64,000 nucleotides of DNA from JAFGAS01 sp963809875 (lineage in GTDB: Bacteria > Desulfobacterota > Zymogenia > Zymogenales > Zymogenaceae). The notes below the pieces were generated by a model, which worked only from the letters and a program-made list of their open reading frames with translations, ran no database searches and had not been told where the DNA came from. Below are positions 34,904 to 44,584 of this stretch, piece after piece (the first letter of the stretch is position 1; every line of letters begins with the position of its first letter). Both the position numbers and the translations under genes were made by a program. Location of the stretch: positions 496,001 to 560,000 of the forward strand of contig CAWELC010000006.1 of assembly GCA_963809875.1 (NCBI GenBank). The letters run 5' to 3'.

Positions 34904-35638
34904 ATGTGGGAATCGTTTATAGAAGAGGTCATCAGGCAGATCGGAGAAACGGTCGATTCCGAGGGCGAGTCAATCAAGGCGGCGGCCGGCGTCGTGGCCG
35001 GGTCCATTGAGACGGACGGCGTTATTCACACGTTCGGCAGTGGACACTCGGCCCTTGTTTCCCAGGAAATCTTCTGTCGGGCGGGCGGGATCGTTCCGAT
35101 AAACGCGATCCTCGATCCGTCTTTTCTGGTCTCCCACGGCGCAATGCGCAGCACCAATATGGAGCGGCTTCCCGGTGTGGCTTCCATATCGCTTTCGGGC
35201 TATCAGATCAGGAGCGGGGACGCGGCCATTATCATTTCGAATTCGGGTAAGAACCAGGCCCCCGTCGAGATGGCCCTCAAGCTCAAGGAGCTGGGCGCCA
35301 AGATCATCGCCGTCACGAGCATGAAACACACGCAAAGCGTCAAACCGAGCCACCCGTCGGGAAAGCGGCTGTTCGAGGTTGCCGACGTGGTCGTTGACAA
35401 CCACGTGGCCATCGGCGACGCGTCGATCAAGGTGCCGGGGTCAAAGGCGCCCCTGGGGCCCACCTCCACTATCATGGGATCGATCATCGTTCAATCCATC
35501 ATCGTCGAGGCCGTCGACATCCTGGCCAAGAAAGGCAAGGCGCCGGCGGTTTTCGTCTCCGTCAATATGGAGGTGTCCAACCTCGAGGAGCTCAGCCGGG
35601 AGTATATGAAATACCGGGGGAGAATCAGGTACCTGTAG
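34904..35638 (+). CDS. SIS-domain sugar isomerase-like protein (UPF0309 type)
   Basis: A 244-residue SIS-domain protein with the phosphosugar-binding motifs VIHTFGSGHSALVSQEIFCRAGG and AIIISNSGKNQAPVEMALKLKELGAKIIAVTS. It has a Gly-rich C-terminal segment SKAPLGPTSTIMGS. It starts 4 bases after the acetyltransferase. By context it binds an amino-sugar phosphate and could act as isomerase, deaminase or lactyl-ether hydrolase. It is too short for a complete GlmS and lacks the full MurQ signature. Exact reaction unknown. Confidence 0.82.
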   Translation: MWESFIEEVIRQIGETVDSEGESIKAAAGVVAGSIETDGVIHTFGSGHSALVSQEIFCRAGGIVPINAILDPSFLVSHGAMRSTNMERLPGVASISLSGYQIRSGDAAIIISNSGKNQAPVEMALKLKELGAKIIAVTSMKHTQSVKPSHPSGKRLFEVADVVVDNHVAIGDASIKVPGSKAPLGPTSTIMGSIIVQSIIVEAVDILAKKGKAPAVFVSVNMEVSNLEELSREYMKYRGRIRYL

Positions 35639-35639
35639 G

Positions 35640-36509
35640 ATGGACAGGCTCAGTAACGATCATATCACCCTCTCGCTGGTCCCGACCCCCGAGCGGCCCG
35701 AGGGGCTCTCGGTGAGGTTCGTCCTGGGGGGCTGGATCGACGATATAGTTGCGGGCGACGGCTATTCCTTTGCCTCCCCGGACTTCCCGCGCGACCGGGT
35801 CGTCGGTTTCGGGTATCCGGATGAGTTCATCAACCCGCTCTTCATCGGCGATGAGCCGGCGCGGGCGGATACGGCCCTCAAGATCGGCGTGGGCCTTATC
35901 CATCTGGCGCGGCCCGGCGGTTACCGCTTCTGCGAGGAGCCGGGGGTGCGGGAGGTGTTGCCCGGCACAAGCGACCGGGGAGACGACTCCTATCGGTGGG
36001 TGCAGGAAGCCGCCGTGGGCGGGGTCGGCTACCTGCTGGAAAAGGAGATCAGGCTCTTGCGTGACCGCCCCGGGCTGGCGATATCGTGGGCGCTCACGAA
36101 TCGCTGCCTCGATCGTCCCATCCAGACCCTCTGGTACTGGCACCCCTTCGTCGCGCCGGGAGGGATGGGGAGCGGCTGCTACGTGAGGCTTCCCGAAACG
36201 TGCGTTCCCGCCTATGACTTCGTCCGGCCGCTTTCGGCCGACGGTGAAGGGAGGCTGCGGATGCCGGATGATTTTACCGGGCTGCCCGGCCAGCTTCTTG
36301 AGTTTAGCCCCGCCGACCACGGCCTGGTTAACCGGTTTGAGATGGGAAACGTCGATCACGACAGGCGACTGGTTGCCCAGGGCGATTTTCCGCTCGCCTT
36401 CGTCCGGCTCTGGTACGAGCGCCGCGTCTTTTCGGTAGAGCCCTTTTATTACCTCTGCCTGATGCCGGGGGAGAGGAGGGCATGGTCGATCACGGTCACG
36501 ATTGTCTGA
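35640..36509 (+). CDS. Aldose-1-epimerase superfamily (mutarotase-like) protein
   Basis: A 289-residue protein with the beta-supersandwich look of galactose mutarotases: LSWAL-type and TNRCLDRPIQTLWYWHPFVAPGG, where the W-x-HPF pattern matches the sugar-binding histidine region, and a late FAFVRLWYERRVFSVEPF. No signal peptide. It starts one base after the SIS gene, so the operon continues. It may interconvert anomers of the imported sugar. Family assignment is moderate because overall similarity is low. Confidence 0.6.
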   Translation: MDRLSNDHITLSLVPTPERPEGLSVRFVLGGWIDDIVAGDGYSFASPDFPRDRVVGFGYPDEFINPLFIGDEPARADTALKIGVGLIHLARPGGYRFCEEPGVREVLPGTSDRGDDSYRWVQEAAVGGVGYLLEKEIRLLRDRPGLAISWALTNRCLDRPIQTLWYWHPFVAPGGMGSGCYVRLPETCVPAYDFVRPLSADGEGRLRMPDDFTGLPGQLLEFSPADHGLVNRFEMGNVDHDRRLVAQGDFPLAFVRLWYERRVFSVEPFYYLCLMPGERRAWSITVTIV

Positions 36510-36541
36510 TAATCTCCGGCAATCCGGTTCAGGAGGGTATC

Positions 36542-37888
36542 ATGAAAGAGAACGTCGTCAAGCGCCTCACCAATAAGGAGGTCTTCTTCTACAACTGGGG
36601 ATCGATCTCGCTGAACTTCGTCGAGGGGGTGCTCTTTACCTGGATCATGTACTTCTACGCCCCGCCGTCCGATTCGGGGAGGCCGGCCTATATACCGATC
36701 ATGGCCGCCGGTCTGATCCTGACCATTGGACGGGTTTTTGACGCGGTCATCAACCCCCTCATCGGACATGTCTCCGATAACACCAGGAGCCGGTGGGGAA
36801 GGCGGAAACCTTTCATCGTCATTGGGACGCCGCTGATGATTATCGCATTCATCTTCCTCTGGCTCCCCCCGGTGAGCGGGGTTTCTATCGTCAACGTCGT
36901 GTATCTCATGGGGATATTCGTTATCTATTTTTTCTTTTACGATGTTATCGGCATCCCGTACGACGCCCTCCTGGCGGAGATCGCCCTCACCTCGGAGGAC
37001 CGGATCAAGCTCACCTCCTGGAAGCTGATCTATGCCATCGTCGGCTTCCTGATGGTGGCCTTCATCGCTCCCGGGCTCTATCAAAACCGGGGCGCCTTGA
37101 CGATGGCCCTCGTGACGGCTGCCATCGGCTTTGCGACCATGTTTATGTGCCTGCCGGGGATCAAGGAGCTGCCGGTGGAATACTCCCATGCCGACGTGAA
37201 GCTGGGCTTCTGGGATGCGTTCAAGGCGACCTTCAAGAACAGACAATTCCTCTTCTTCGGGATGGCCATTGTTGCCCTCTATATGTGCTACGAGGTCCTG
37301 CTGGTCGTCATGCCCTACTTTGTGAAATCGGTGATCGGCAAGGAAGAGTCTTTTGTGATGTACTACCAGGCCGAGTTTATCCTCTGCATGGTCGCATCGG
37401 TTCCACTCTGGATGTGGCTGACTCACCTCTACAGTAAGAGGCGGCTCCTGCAGGTGGTTTCGTTGCTCCTTGCGCTCTTCTTCCCGCTCATCTTCCTTGT
37501 CGGTTCGATCCCCGGCATTCCGGTAACCGTCCAGGCCTTCATACTCCTGCCCCCGGTGAGCATACCCCTCGGCGGATTCATGATCCTCGTCTACGCCATG
37601 GTGGGCGATATCGCGGACTACGACCAGATGGTGACCGGAAAACGGCGGGAGGCGATCTATTTCGGCGTTTTCGGGTTCTCGCGGAAGGTGGGCTTTGCCC
37701 TCTCGACCGTCATCCTCCCGCTCCTCTTTCAGGCGTTCGGAAACACGAAGGATAACCCTCTGGGAATCAAGCTGGTTTGGATCATGCTCGGCGTCGTGTC
37801 TCTGATCGGCTTTACCATATTGCTCGGCTACAAGCTGGGCGACAGCCCCGAGGAAACCCGAAAGATCATGGGGATGAAGGAACAGTAA
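36542..37888 (+). CDS. GPH-family sugar:cation symporter
   Basis: A 448-residue twelve-helix MFS transporter of the glycoside-pentoside-hexuronide group. The diagnostic loop NPLIGHVSDNTRSRWGRRKPFI follows helix two, and GDIADYDQMVTGKRREAIYFG matches the second-half loop. CAGGAGGG precedes ATG 36542. Lying between the sugar-binding enzymes and the kinase, it is the likely importer for the sugar handled by this operon. Its stop overlaps the kinase start (TAATG). Confidence 0.9.
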   Translation: MKENVVKRLTNKEVFFYNWGSISLNFVEGVLFTWIMYFYAPPSDSGRPAYIPIMAAGLILTIGRVFDAVINPLIGHVSDNTRSRWGRRKPFIVIGTPLMIIAFIFLWLPPVSGVSIVNVVYLMGIFVIYFFFYDVIGIPYDALLAEIALTSEDRIKLTSWKLIYAIVGFLMVAFIAPGLYQNRGALTMALVTAAIGFATMFMCLPGIKELPVEYSHADVKLGFWDAFKATFKNRQFLFFGMAIVALYMCYEVLLVVMPYFVKSVIGKEESFVMYYQAEFILCMVASVPLWMWLTHLYSKRRLLQVVSLLLALFFPLIFLVGSIPGIPVTVQAFILLPPVSIPLGGFMILVYAMVGDIADYDQMVTGKRREAIYFGVFGFSRKVGFALSTVILPLLFQAFGNTKDNPLGIKLVWIMLGVVSLIGFTILLGYKLGDSPEETRKIMGMKEQ

Positions 37889-38865
37889 TGGGACGAGATC
37901 TGGTCATTGCCCTGGACGGCGGTGGGACTCATACGACGGCGATCGCCGTGGATCGGAACGGGAAGATCGTCGGGAGGGCGGCGGGCGGGCCGGCCAACCA
38001 CGTCCTGGTCCCCATCGATGTGGTCCGCACGTCGCTGAGGGAGGCCGTCGGGGGGGCGATCGAGGCGGCGGGGGTGGGACCGGCCGACGTGGCACTCATC
38101 GCCGGTGATACCGCCGGCATCGGCTATCTCAGGGAAGGGGCCGACTATGTCCAGGGGATCATAACCGAGTTTTTCCCCGATGCGCCGGTCTACCTGGTCG
38201 GCGACATGGTCGCGGGTCTCTTCGGCGCGCTGCCCAACGAATGGGGTGTGGTGGCAACGGCCGGGACCGGCTCGTCGATCTACGGCAGGACCCGGCAGGG
38301 GGAGTCGCTCCAGGCGGGAGGGTGGGGGCACATCCTGGGGGATGAGGGGAGCGCCTACGACATCGCCGTGGGGGGGCTTCGCGCAGCGGCCAGGGCCTAC
38401 GACGGAAGGGCGAAACAGACCAGCCTCGTCGACCTTTTTCCGAAGCACTTCGGGGCCCAGGATATGATCGGTGTGGCGATCACGATCTACCTCGACAAGG
38501 CCATGACGCGCGAACGGATCGCCGAGGCGGCGCGCCTGGTGGCCGAGGAGGCCGGTCGTGGGGATGAAACGGCCCGGTCGGTCATGGAGTCGGCGGGTCG
38601 GGAGCTTGCCCTGGCCGTTACGACGGTCGCGCGCAACCTCTCGCTCGCGCCCGAGGATATGCAGGTCTCCTGGTCCGGGAGCGTCTTTTTGGCCGGTGAC
38701 GTCATTATCGGCCCCTTTTCGGCTGCCGTCAGAGAGATCTATCCCGCTGCGGATATCAGGCCGCCCCTCATGCCGGCGGTCGGCGGGGCCGTCAGGATTG
38801 CATGCCAAAGGCTCGGCTGGGACTTCGAATCGATGAGAGAGACGCTGACGAGGGGCCTGTCATGA
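37888..38865 (+). CDS. N-acetylglucosamine kinase-like BadF/BadG-family ATPase
   Basis: A 325-residue sugar kinase of the BadF/BadG/BcrA/BcrD ATPase superfamily, like eukaryotic NAGK and bacterial MurK. It has the phosphate-1 motif LVIALDGGGTHTTAIAVD, ATAGTGSSIYGR and GGWGHILGDEGSAYDIAV, typical of N-acetylhexosamine kinases. The 4-base overlap with the next gene (ATGA) shows coupling. With the NagA downstream it would make N-acetylhexosamine 6-phosphate from imported sugar. The exact hexosamine is not determined. Confidence 0.87.
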   Translation: MGRDLVIALDGGGTHTTAIAVDRNGKIVGRAAGGPANHVLVPIDVVRTSLREAVGGAIEAAGVGPADVALIAGDTAGIGYLREGADYVQGIITEFFPDAPVYLVGDMVAGLFGALPNEWGVVATAGTGSSIYGRTRQGESLQAGGWGHILGDEGSAYDIAVGGLRAAARAYDGRAKQTSLVDLFPKHFGAQDMIGVAITIYLDKAMTRERIAEAARLVAEEAGRGDETARSVMESAGRELALAVTTVARNLSLAPEDMQVSWSGSVFLAGDVIIGPFSAAVREIYPAADIRPPLMPAVGGAVRIACQRLGWDFESMRETLTRGLS

Positions 38866-40136
38866 CGACGCGGTTTCGCGCATCGATAAGCTCCGTCGAC
38901 GTAACGCCGCCGGGGGGATTTCCCCTCGGCGGATATATCCTTCGGTCCGGGGTGTCCGAAGGGGTGCTCGACCCGATCTATGCCCGGCTCCTGTTTCTGG
39001 CCGCCGGGAACGACGCACTGCTGTTGATATCCCTTGACTGGATATACGTCGACGGCCGCTGGTCCCGCGGGGTCAAGGCGGCGGCGGCAAAGGCGCTCGG
39101 CATCGACACTGATCGCGTCATCATCACCGCCACCCATACGCATTCGGGCCCGGGGGTTTTCGGCTCCTTCGTCACGAAGGCCGAGCAGGAGGCGGCATAC
39201 CTTTCCATGGTCTCGGGACAGATCATCAGCGCGGCAGGCCCGCTTGCGGAGGCGGCCCGGGACGTGAGGCTCTTCCTCGGCTCCACGCGGGTCGTCGGCC
39301 TCGGGGCCCATCGCAACGATCCGGCACTCCCCGTCGACAACGAGCTGTCGGTCCTGACGCTGGGGGGATTCAACGGCGACGCGCTGGGCCGGATCATTTT
39401 CTACGGCTGCCATCCGACGCTCCTCGGGCCGGAAAATCTCCACTTTTCGGCCGACTGGGTAGGGTGGGGGCTGGCCGCTGTGGATCGGCAGATGGGGGGA
39501 TCGTCGCTCTTCATCAACGGGGCGGCCGGTGACGTAAGCACCCGATTCGGCCGAAGGGGGAGGAATCCGCAGGAGATGAAACGTCATGCGGAGATTTTCC
39601 GGGAGGCGGTCTCCGGTGCGGAGTCCGGGCCGATCCCTCTTTCGGGAAGCGAGATCATCGTGCGCACGACCCACGTCCCGGTGCGCTATCGGGATCTCGC
39701 CGGCAGGCAGGAGGCCGAGCGCGCTCTCTTTTCCGTCGAAAAGGAGATCGACGACGCGCGCACGAAGGGGATGACCCCAGGCGAGATGCGGCGTCTGGAA
39801 TCGATCAGGGAAGGGGCGATCGTCTCGCTCTTCTTCGCATCAGCCGGAGGGTTCGAAGCGGTCCTGGGCAAGCGCGAGATGACGGCGGCGGTTACGCTGG
39901 TGCGGGTGGGGTCTCTGGGGATGATTCTTTTTCCCGGCGAGGTGATGAGCAATACGGCCATCTCGCTCAAAGCGGACGCAAAGGATCCCCTGGTGGTCTG
40001 CGGCTACGCAGGCGACTATTTCGGGTATCTGAGCGATGACGGGGGCGGCTATGAATCGTCGATGGCCCTGCTCTCGCGCGACTCCATCCAGGCGATTATT
40101 GACGCCGCCCGACGACTTGCCGGAGGAGACGCGTGA
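38862..40136 (+). CDS. Neutral/alkaline ceramidase-like amidase, cytoplasmic
   Basis: A 424-residue protein matching the catalytic N-terminal domain of neutral/alkaline non-lysosomal ceramidases: SISSVDVTPPGGFPLGGY, the zinc-ligand motif ITATHTHSGPGVFG, IIFYGCHPTLLG and INGAAGDVSTR. It has no signal peptide and lacks the C-terminal domain of secreted ceramidases, so it is probably an intracellular zinc amidase acting on an N-acylated amino sugar or amino alcohol. It overlaps both neighbours by 4 bases in an operon with NagA. The substrate is unknown and is the most interesting open point of the operon. Confidence 0.8.
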   Translation: MTTRFRASISSVDVTPPGGFPLGGYILRSGVSEGVLDPIYARLLFLAAGNDALLLISLDWIYVDGRWSRGVKAAAAKALGIDTDRVIITATHTHSGPGVFGSFVTKAEQEAAYLSMVSGQIISAAGPLAEAARDVRLFLGSTRVVGLGAHRNDPALPVDNELSVLTLGGFNGDALGRIIFYGCHPTLLGPENLHFSADWVGWGLAAVDRQMGGSSLFINGAAGDVSTRFGRRGRNPQEMKRHAEIFREAVSGAESGPIPLSGSEIIVRTTHVPVRYRDLAGRQEAERALFSVEKEIDDARTKGMTPGEMRRLESIREGAIVSLFFASAGGFEAVLGKREMTAAVTLVRVGSLGMILFPGEVMSNTAISLKADAKDPLVVCGYAGDYFGYLSDDGGGYESSMALLSRDSIQAIIDAARRLAGGDA

Positions 40137-41281
40137 GAGACACCGTCATCAGTGGAGCGCGGGTAATCTTCGGGGAGATCATCTCCGAGACCGACGATGT
40201 CCTGATCTCCGGGGGCAGGATCGCCGCGGTCGGCACCGGGCTTAAACGAACGACGGCCGAGGTCATCGAGGCCCGGGGGGCCTACCTCTGCCCGGGGCTG
40301 GTGGACATCCACATTCACGGGGCGGCCGGCGTGATGTGCGATACGGCCGACGTCCCGGAACTGGAAAGGATGTCGGGACTACTGGCCCGTCTCGGGACGA
40401 CCTCATTTCTCCCCACGATAACCTCATCCCCCCAGGACACGACGGTCGCCGCCCTGTCGGCGATCCGGGAGGCGGCCGGCCGGGTCACCGGCGCCAGGAT
40501 CCTCGGCTCCCACATGGAGGGACCGTTCCTCAACCCTTCCCGGGCGGGAGCCCAGAGGCCGGACGCATTGAGGACCTATTCCCGGGGACGGCTCGATCGA
40601 TACCTTGCCGCCGCGGGGGGAGCACTGAAAATCATGGGACTCGCCCCGGAGATCCCGGGAGGCATGGAGCTGATCGACGACCTTGTCCGCGCGGGGATCG
40701 TCCCCGGGGCCGTCCACACCGATGCGACCTATGAAGAGGCCCGCGCGGCCATCGGGCGGGGCCTGAGGCTCGCATGCCACACGTTCAACGCCATGCGTCC
40801 GATTCATCATCGGGAGCCGGGGATCGCCGTGGCGGCGCTGCTTTCCCCTGACGTCTTTTGTGAGTTCATCGCCGACGGTTTTCACCTCGCCGCTCCCATG
40901 ATCGAGCTCGCCTACCGGGCCACGGGACCCGACCGGATGATCCTGGTCTCCGACGCGGTGGCCCCGGGAGTGCCGGAGGGGGATTACGACTTTTTCGGGA
41001 CGATGACGCGGATAGAGGCCGGCAGGGTATTCTTCCCCGAGACCGGCGTGCTGGCGGGCAGCGCGAGTCCCCTGATTGCGGGGATCAGAAATCTCCATAC
41101 CCACACGACCATCCCCCTGGCCCACATAGTGCGCGCCGCGTCCCTCAATCCCGCGCGCCTCATCGGCCGGGATGACGAGGTGGGGAGCATCACCGTGGGC
41201 AGGCACGCCGACCTCCTGCTCTTGGATCAAACGCTGGACATAGTGAGGGTGTGGGTCGGGGGCAGAGAAATCGGCTCCTGA
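40133..41281 (+). CDS. nagA: N-acetylglucosamine-6-phosphate deacetylase
   Basis: NagA removes acetate from GlcNAc-6-P. The 382-residue protein has the metal motif GLVDIHIHGAAG, HMEGPFLNPSRAGAQ, HTFNAMRPIHHREPG and the catalytic aspartate in ILVSDAVAPG. It starts at GTG 40133 inside the ceramidase-like stop (GTGA) with GGAGGAG just upstream. It is the last gene of the seven-gene operon. A glucosamine-6-P deaminase-like gene (nagB) exists separately at 51809. Confidence 0.93.
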   Translation: MRDTVISGARVIFGEIISETDDVLISGGRIAAVGTGLKRTTAEVIEARGAYLCPGLVDIHIHGAAGVMCDTADVPELERMSGLLARLGTTSFLPTITSSPQDTTVAALSAIREAAGRVTGARILGSHMEGPFLNPSRAGAQRPDALRTYSRGRLDRYLAAAGGALKIMGLAPEIPGGMELIDDLVRAGIVPGAVHTDATYEEARAAIGRGLRLACHTFNAMRPIHHREPGIAVAALLSPDVFCEFIADGFHLAAPMIELAYRATGPDRMILVSDAVAPGVPEGDYDFFGTMTRIEAGRVFFPETGVLAGSASPLIAGIRNLHTHTTIPLAHIVRAASLNPARLIGRDDEVGSITVGRHADLLLLDQTLDIVRVWVGGREIGS

Positions 41282-41334
41282 CGCCGGCGCAAAGAATTTT
41301 TTCGGCACAAGTGGCCGCATTCGGTCGAATCGGG

Positions 41335-41340
41335 TATAAT
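41335..41340 (+). promoter_or_regulatory. Consensus -10 box before the ferredoxin gene
   Basis: TATAAT at 41335-41340 is a perfect -10 box about 100 bases before the ferredoxin ATG, but no good -35 is present at 16-18 bases. Confidence 0.35.
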
Positions 41341-41438
41341 AGGAGAGACGTTAAGGTGGTATCTTAAATCGATTGTATGGCTTTACTCGGCCCCCATGAA
41401 AACGACGTATTCGTGGGGCGCGGCGTGGAGGGTATCAG

Positions 41439-41630
41439 ATGGCAAAAAAACCGCTTGTCGATCAGGATATTTGTACCGGATGCGAGACCTGTGTTGATCT
41501 CTGCCCGGGGGTCTTTCGACTCAACGATGATATGGTGGCGGAGGTGTTCAATCCCACGGGGGCGACTGAAGAGGAGATCCAGGAGGCGATTGATTCCTGT
41601 CCGGTGGAGTGTATCAGCTGGGCCGATTAG
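41439..41630 (+). CDS. Single-cluster [4Fe-4S] ferredoxin
   Basis: A 63-residue ferredoxin with CTGCETCVDLCP (Cys12, 15, 18, with Cys22 probably structural) and the distant fourth ligand in SCPVECISW near residue 54. This is the arrangement of monocluster ferredoxins of sulfate reducers and thermophiles. GGAGGGTATCAG precedes the ATG. It is convergent with the reductase gene at 41824 and might supply electrons to the flavoenzyme operon there, but that link is only proximity. Confidence 0.88.
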   Translation: MAKKPLVDQDICTGCETCVDLCPGVFRLNDDMVAEVFNPTGATEEEIQEAIDSCPVECISWAD

Positions 41631-41754
41631 CGTTGAGCCGCCCGGATGCGGTCGGCCGCGGTAACGCGATAGCGAGGTGTCGGGACCGGCTCCTCGCGCG
41701 GACAGGCTGCCTGGGCATCTTCTCGATCGCGTTTGCCCCTTGATTCAAAAAATT

Positions 41755-41783
41755 CACCCCGGGAGACACTGTCTCCCGGGGTG
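41755..41783 (-). terminator. Intrinsic terminator of the flavoenzyme operon
   Basis: A perfect 12-base-pair stem CACCCCGGGAGA/TCTCCCGGGGTG has a 5-base loop. On the minus strand it runs into AATTTTTTG, so it terminates the minus-strand operon ending at 41824. Confidence 0.85.
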
Positions 41784-41823
41784 GACTTATTGGTTCGTGT
41801 AAAACCCCGATCGTCCGTGATGC

Positions 41824-42986
41824 CTAGTATCTGATCTCGAGGTCGGAGGTGGGGTATGCCATGCACGAGTGGACGTAGTTGTACCACCGGTCGGCCTCCC
41901 GCACGGGCACGCGATCGGGCATATACGTCCGGCCCTTTACCACCTTCGTCCTGCAGAGGCTGCACTCTCCGCTCCGGCACTGGTTGGGAATGACCAGCCC
42001 CGCCCGCTCCAGCGCCACGATGATGGGCTCTCCCGCCCGCGCCTCAATGGTGTCTTTCCCGTTGACGGTGATCCGAAAGAGGGCGTCGGGCTTGACGTCG
42101 GCGGGCCAACCGGGCTCCCTCGTTACGTCCAGCGAGCGGCCCGGATGCCTCGCTCTTGATCCGACGGCCCGGCACGCCGAGCTTCATGATCTCGGGTATG
42201 ACGAATTTGTACATCACCTCCGGTCCGCAGAGATAGAAGGTCTTTCCCTTCACGTCTCCGACGCATTTCTGTGATAACGTCGCTCGTAATGAAACCGGTG
42301 GTTCCGCGGTATCCGGGTTTCGGCTCGGAGACGACCAGCTCAAGCCGTACGTTTTTGTGTCGGCCGGCGATGGCGGCGAGCTCCTGGCCGAAGATCACGT
42401 CGTCGGCGCTCCTCGTCCCGTAGATGAGCCAGATCTTCATGTCGAGCCCGCGCTCGGTCACTTCCCTGATGATGCTCCTGAAGGGGGTTGCCCCCGATCC
42501 CCCGGCGATGAATACGAGCTCTTTTCCGTCGGTCAGCGGCTCGTGATAGAAGAAACCCGCCGGTCCCGAGATCGAGAAGTTGTCGCCGACCTTGACCGTG
42601 TCCATCAGGTGCCCGGAGACGAAGCCCGGCTCCATCCGTTTGACCGTCAGGTCGTAAAATCCGCGCTGGTGGGGAGGAGACGAGATGGAAAATCCACGGC
42701 CCGTCCTCACGTTTCCGATGGTTACCTCCCAGTTGACATACTGCCCGGCCCGAAACGGGGGCAGGTAGCCGTCGAGGGGCGCCAGGCGGAACGTCCTGGT
42801 GGAAGGGGTCTCCTGAAATATATCGGTCACCCTGACCGCGATCTTCTTCGGGTGGAGCAGCTTGATATAGTTCTCGGCAAAATCTTTCGGTATGGAGAGA
42901 TCGCCGAAGACGCGCTTGAGCGTCTCCCGCTCGGCAACGGCCTCTCCAAACCCCTCGACGTGCCCCATGAACTGCTTTATATCCAT
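41824..42986 (-). CDS. FNR-type flavin reductase with C-terminal [2Fe-2S] domain (frame broken twice)
   Basis: The joined protein has about 386 residues: a ferredoxin-reductase FAD domain (FRAGQYVNWEV, GRGFSISSPPHQRG), an NAD(P) domain (LVFIAGGSGATPFRSII, FYLCGPEVMYKF) and a plant-type [2Fe-2S] domain (CRSGECSLCRTKVVKG and a distant Cys in VHSCMAYP). Two one-base insertions, near 42264-42268 and 42131-42145, split it into three frames (start 42986; middle about 42264 to 42145; end 41824). It is last in the six-gene operon and probably moves electrons from NAD(P)H to one of the flavoenzymes upstream. Confidence 0.82.
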
Positions 42987-42996
42987 TGTTTTCTCC

Positions 42997-44499
42997 TTAC
43001 AAAAGCATTTTCAGCGCCCTGGCCCCCGCGATCGACCCGGCCATGATCGAAGGCTGATAGCCGCCGCCGGGGATCGTCCATGCCGAGGCGAAGAAGAGCC
43101 CGTTGATGGGGGTGTTATGCCGAAGTCTCAAGAGCCCGGAGTCCGAGAGGTACTGGTCGAACCCGTAGATCGCCCCGCCGATGTTGCCGGTGTAGCGCAT
43201 GTTGGTGATGGGGGTGGAGACCTCGATGACCTCGATGTGCTCCCGCAGCCCCGGGTGGAATTGCTCGGCGATATTCAGAGCCGAATCCGCATACCGGTTC
43301 TTGGCGTCCACGTACTGTTCCGGCGGCACCAGGTACCAGGGCCTCGCGTAGGAGGCCAGCAGGATATTGGCAAGCGTCGTTCCCGGAGGGGAGACTTCGG
43401 GGTCGGTCATGTTGTAGAAGGTCAGGAATATCCCTTCCGGGGGCTCGAGGGTGAATGCCTTCTCCCAGATCGGGTCGGCGTTCGCGGAGAAGTTGAGGTA
43501 GTTCTCGTGGACCTTGCCGCCCACCGCCTCGGGCGGACAGTCCAGGCCGAAGAAGATATTGATGAGGGAGAAGCCCGGAATCCGGCTGTTGAGGTCCCGC
43601 ATGTATTCTTTCGGGACGGCGTCCGGGCCCACCAGGTTGATCATGGCCGACAGCGGGTTGGCGTTTGAGATCACCGTGGTCGCGCTGATCTCTTCGTCCT
43701 CGTCGGTGATCACACCCGTGACCTTGCCGCCGGTAGTCAGGATCTTCTTTGCTCCGCAGTTGAAGCGGACCTCCCCGCCGTTTTCCACGAAGGAATCGAT
43801 AAAGGCGTTGGAGAGGGCCTGGCATCGGCCCCTGATATGGTGGGGGGGGGTGTCCAGGAAGGACTCCCACACGGCCGACATCAGGTGAAACGGGACCTTG
43901 GAGGGCGGGAGGCCGATGTATCCCCAGTAGGGGGAGAGAACGGTCTTGAGGTCTTCATCACTGATGAAGGCGTCCAGGACCTCCTTATAGGTCTTCATGC
44001 CGTATTTGACAAACGTGGGCAGCTGGGCGGGCTCCAGGTCGGTGCCGCGCATCGACGCGGCCTTGATGACCGCGCCGAAATCGTTCATCATGGCCTTGGA
44101 TGCGTCGAAGAATTTCTCGATTCCGTCGGCCTGTTTCGGGAATCGGTCAACAAGAAACTCCATGAGCTCGTTTCTGCCGGACGGGATCGTCAGGTCGATG
44201 TTCTTGTCGGCGATTCGATAGAGATCGGTCATGGGGATGAACGTCAGCTTTCCGGCCACCCCCAGATAGTCAAGATAGTTATAGAGGCTTCCGCGGGCCG
44301 TCGGGGTCCCGATGGCCGAGAGGTCGTGCAGTGAGACATCGAACTCGAACCGTCCCCGGCAGAAGGTCGTCGCGTAGCCGCCGGGGATGTTATGGCGCTC
44401 CAGGAGGAGAACGGACCTCCCGTTCTTGGCCAGGTATGCCGCTGCCGACATGCCCCCCAGCCCGGCCCCGATGACCACGGCGTCGTACTTTTTGGCCAT
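42997..44499 (-). CDS. Phytoene desaturase/CrtISO-family FAD oxidoreductase
   Basis: A 500-residue flavoprotein with an N-terminal dinucleotide fold (DAVVIGAGLGGMSAAAYLAK), LLLERHNIPGGYATTF and a C-terminal FAD motif with TIPGGGYQPSIMAGSIAGA. It belongs to the phytoene desaturase/carotene isomerase/retinol saturase superfamily. No carotenoid genes are near; neighbours are acyl-CoA enzymes and an old-yellow-enzyme reductase. It may therefore saturate or isomerise a polyunsaturated or isoprenoid acid. Substrate unknown. It begins 85 bases after the reductase gene and ends 10 bases before the FNR gene. Confidence 0.83.
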   Translation of the reverse strand: MAKKYDAVVIGAGLGGMSAAAYLAKNGRSVLLLERHNIPGGYATTFCRGRFEFDVSLHDLSAIGTPTARGSLYNYLDYLGVAGKLTFIPMTDLYRIADKNIDLTIPSGRNELMEFLVDRFPKQADGIEKFFDASKAMMNDFGAVIKAASMRGTDLEPAQLPTFVKYGMKTYKEVLDAFISDEDLKTVLSPYWGYIGLPPSKVPFHLMSAVWESFLDTPPHHIRGRCQALSNAFIDSFVENGGEVRFNCGAKKILTTGGKVTGVITDEDEEISATTVISNANPLSAMINLVGPDAVPKEYMRDLNSRIPGFSLINIFFGLDCPPEAVGGKVHENYLNFSANADPIWEKAFTLEPPEGIFLTFYNMTDPEVSPPGTTLANILLASYARPWYLVPPEQYVDAKNRYADSALNIAEQFHPGLREHIEVIEVSTPITNMRYTGNIGGAIYGFDQYLSDSGLLRLRHNTPINGLFFASAWTIPGGGYQPSIMAGSIAGARALKMLL

Positions 44500-44584
44500 C
44501 TCCAGACTCCTTGTGTTACGATGATGGAAGACAAGAACCCGCTGTACACGTCCGGGCCTCGATAGCGCCCGGGGCGCGGGGATA

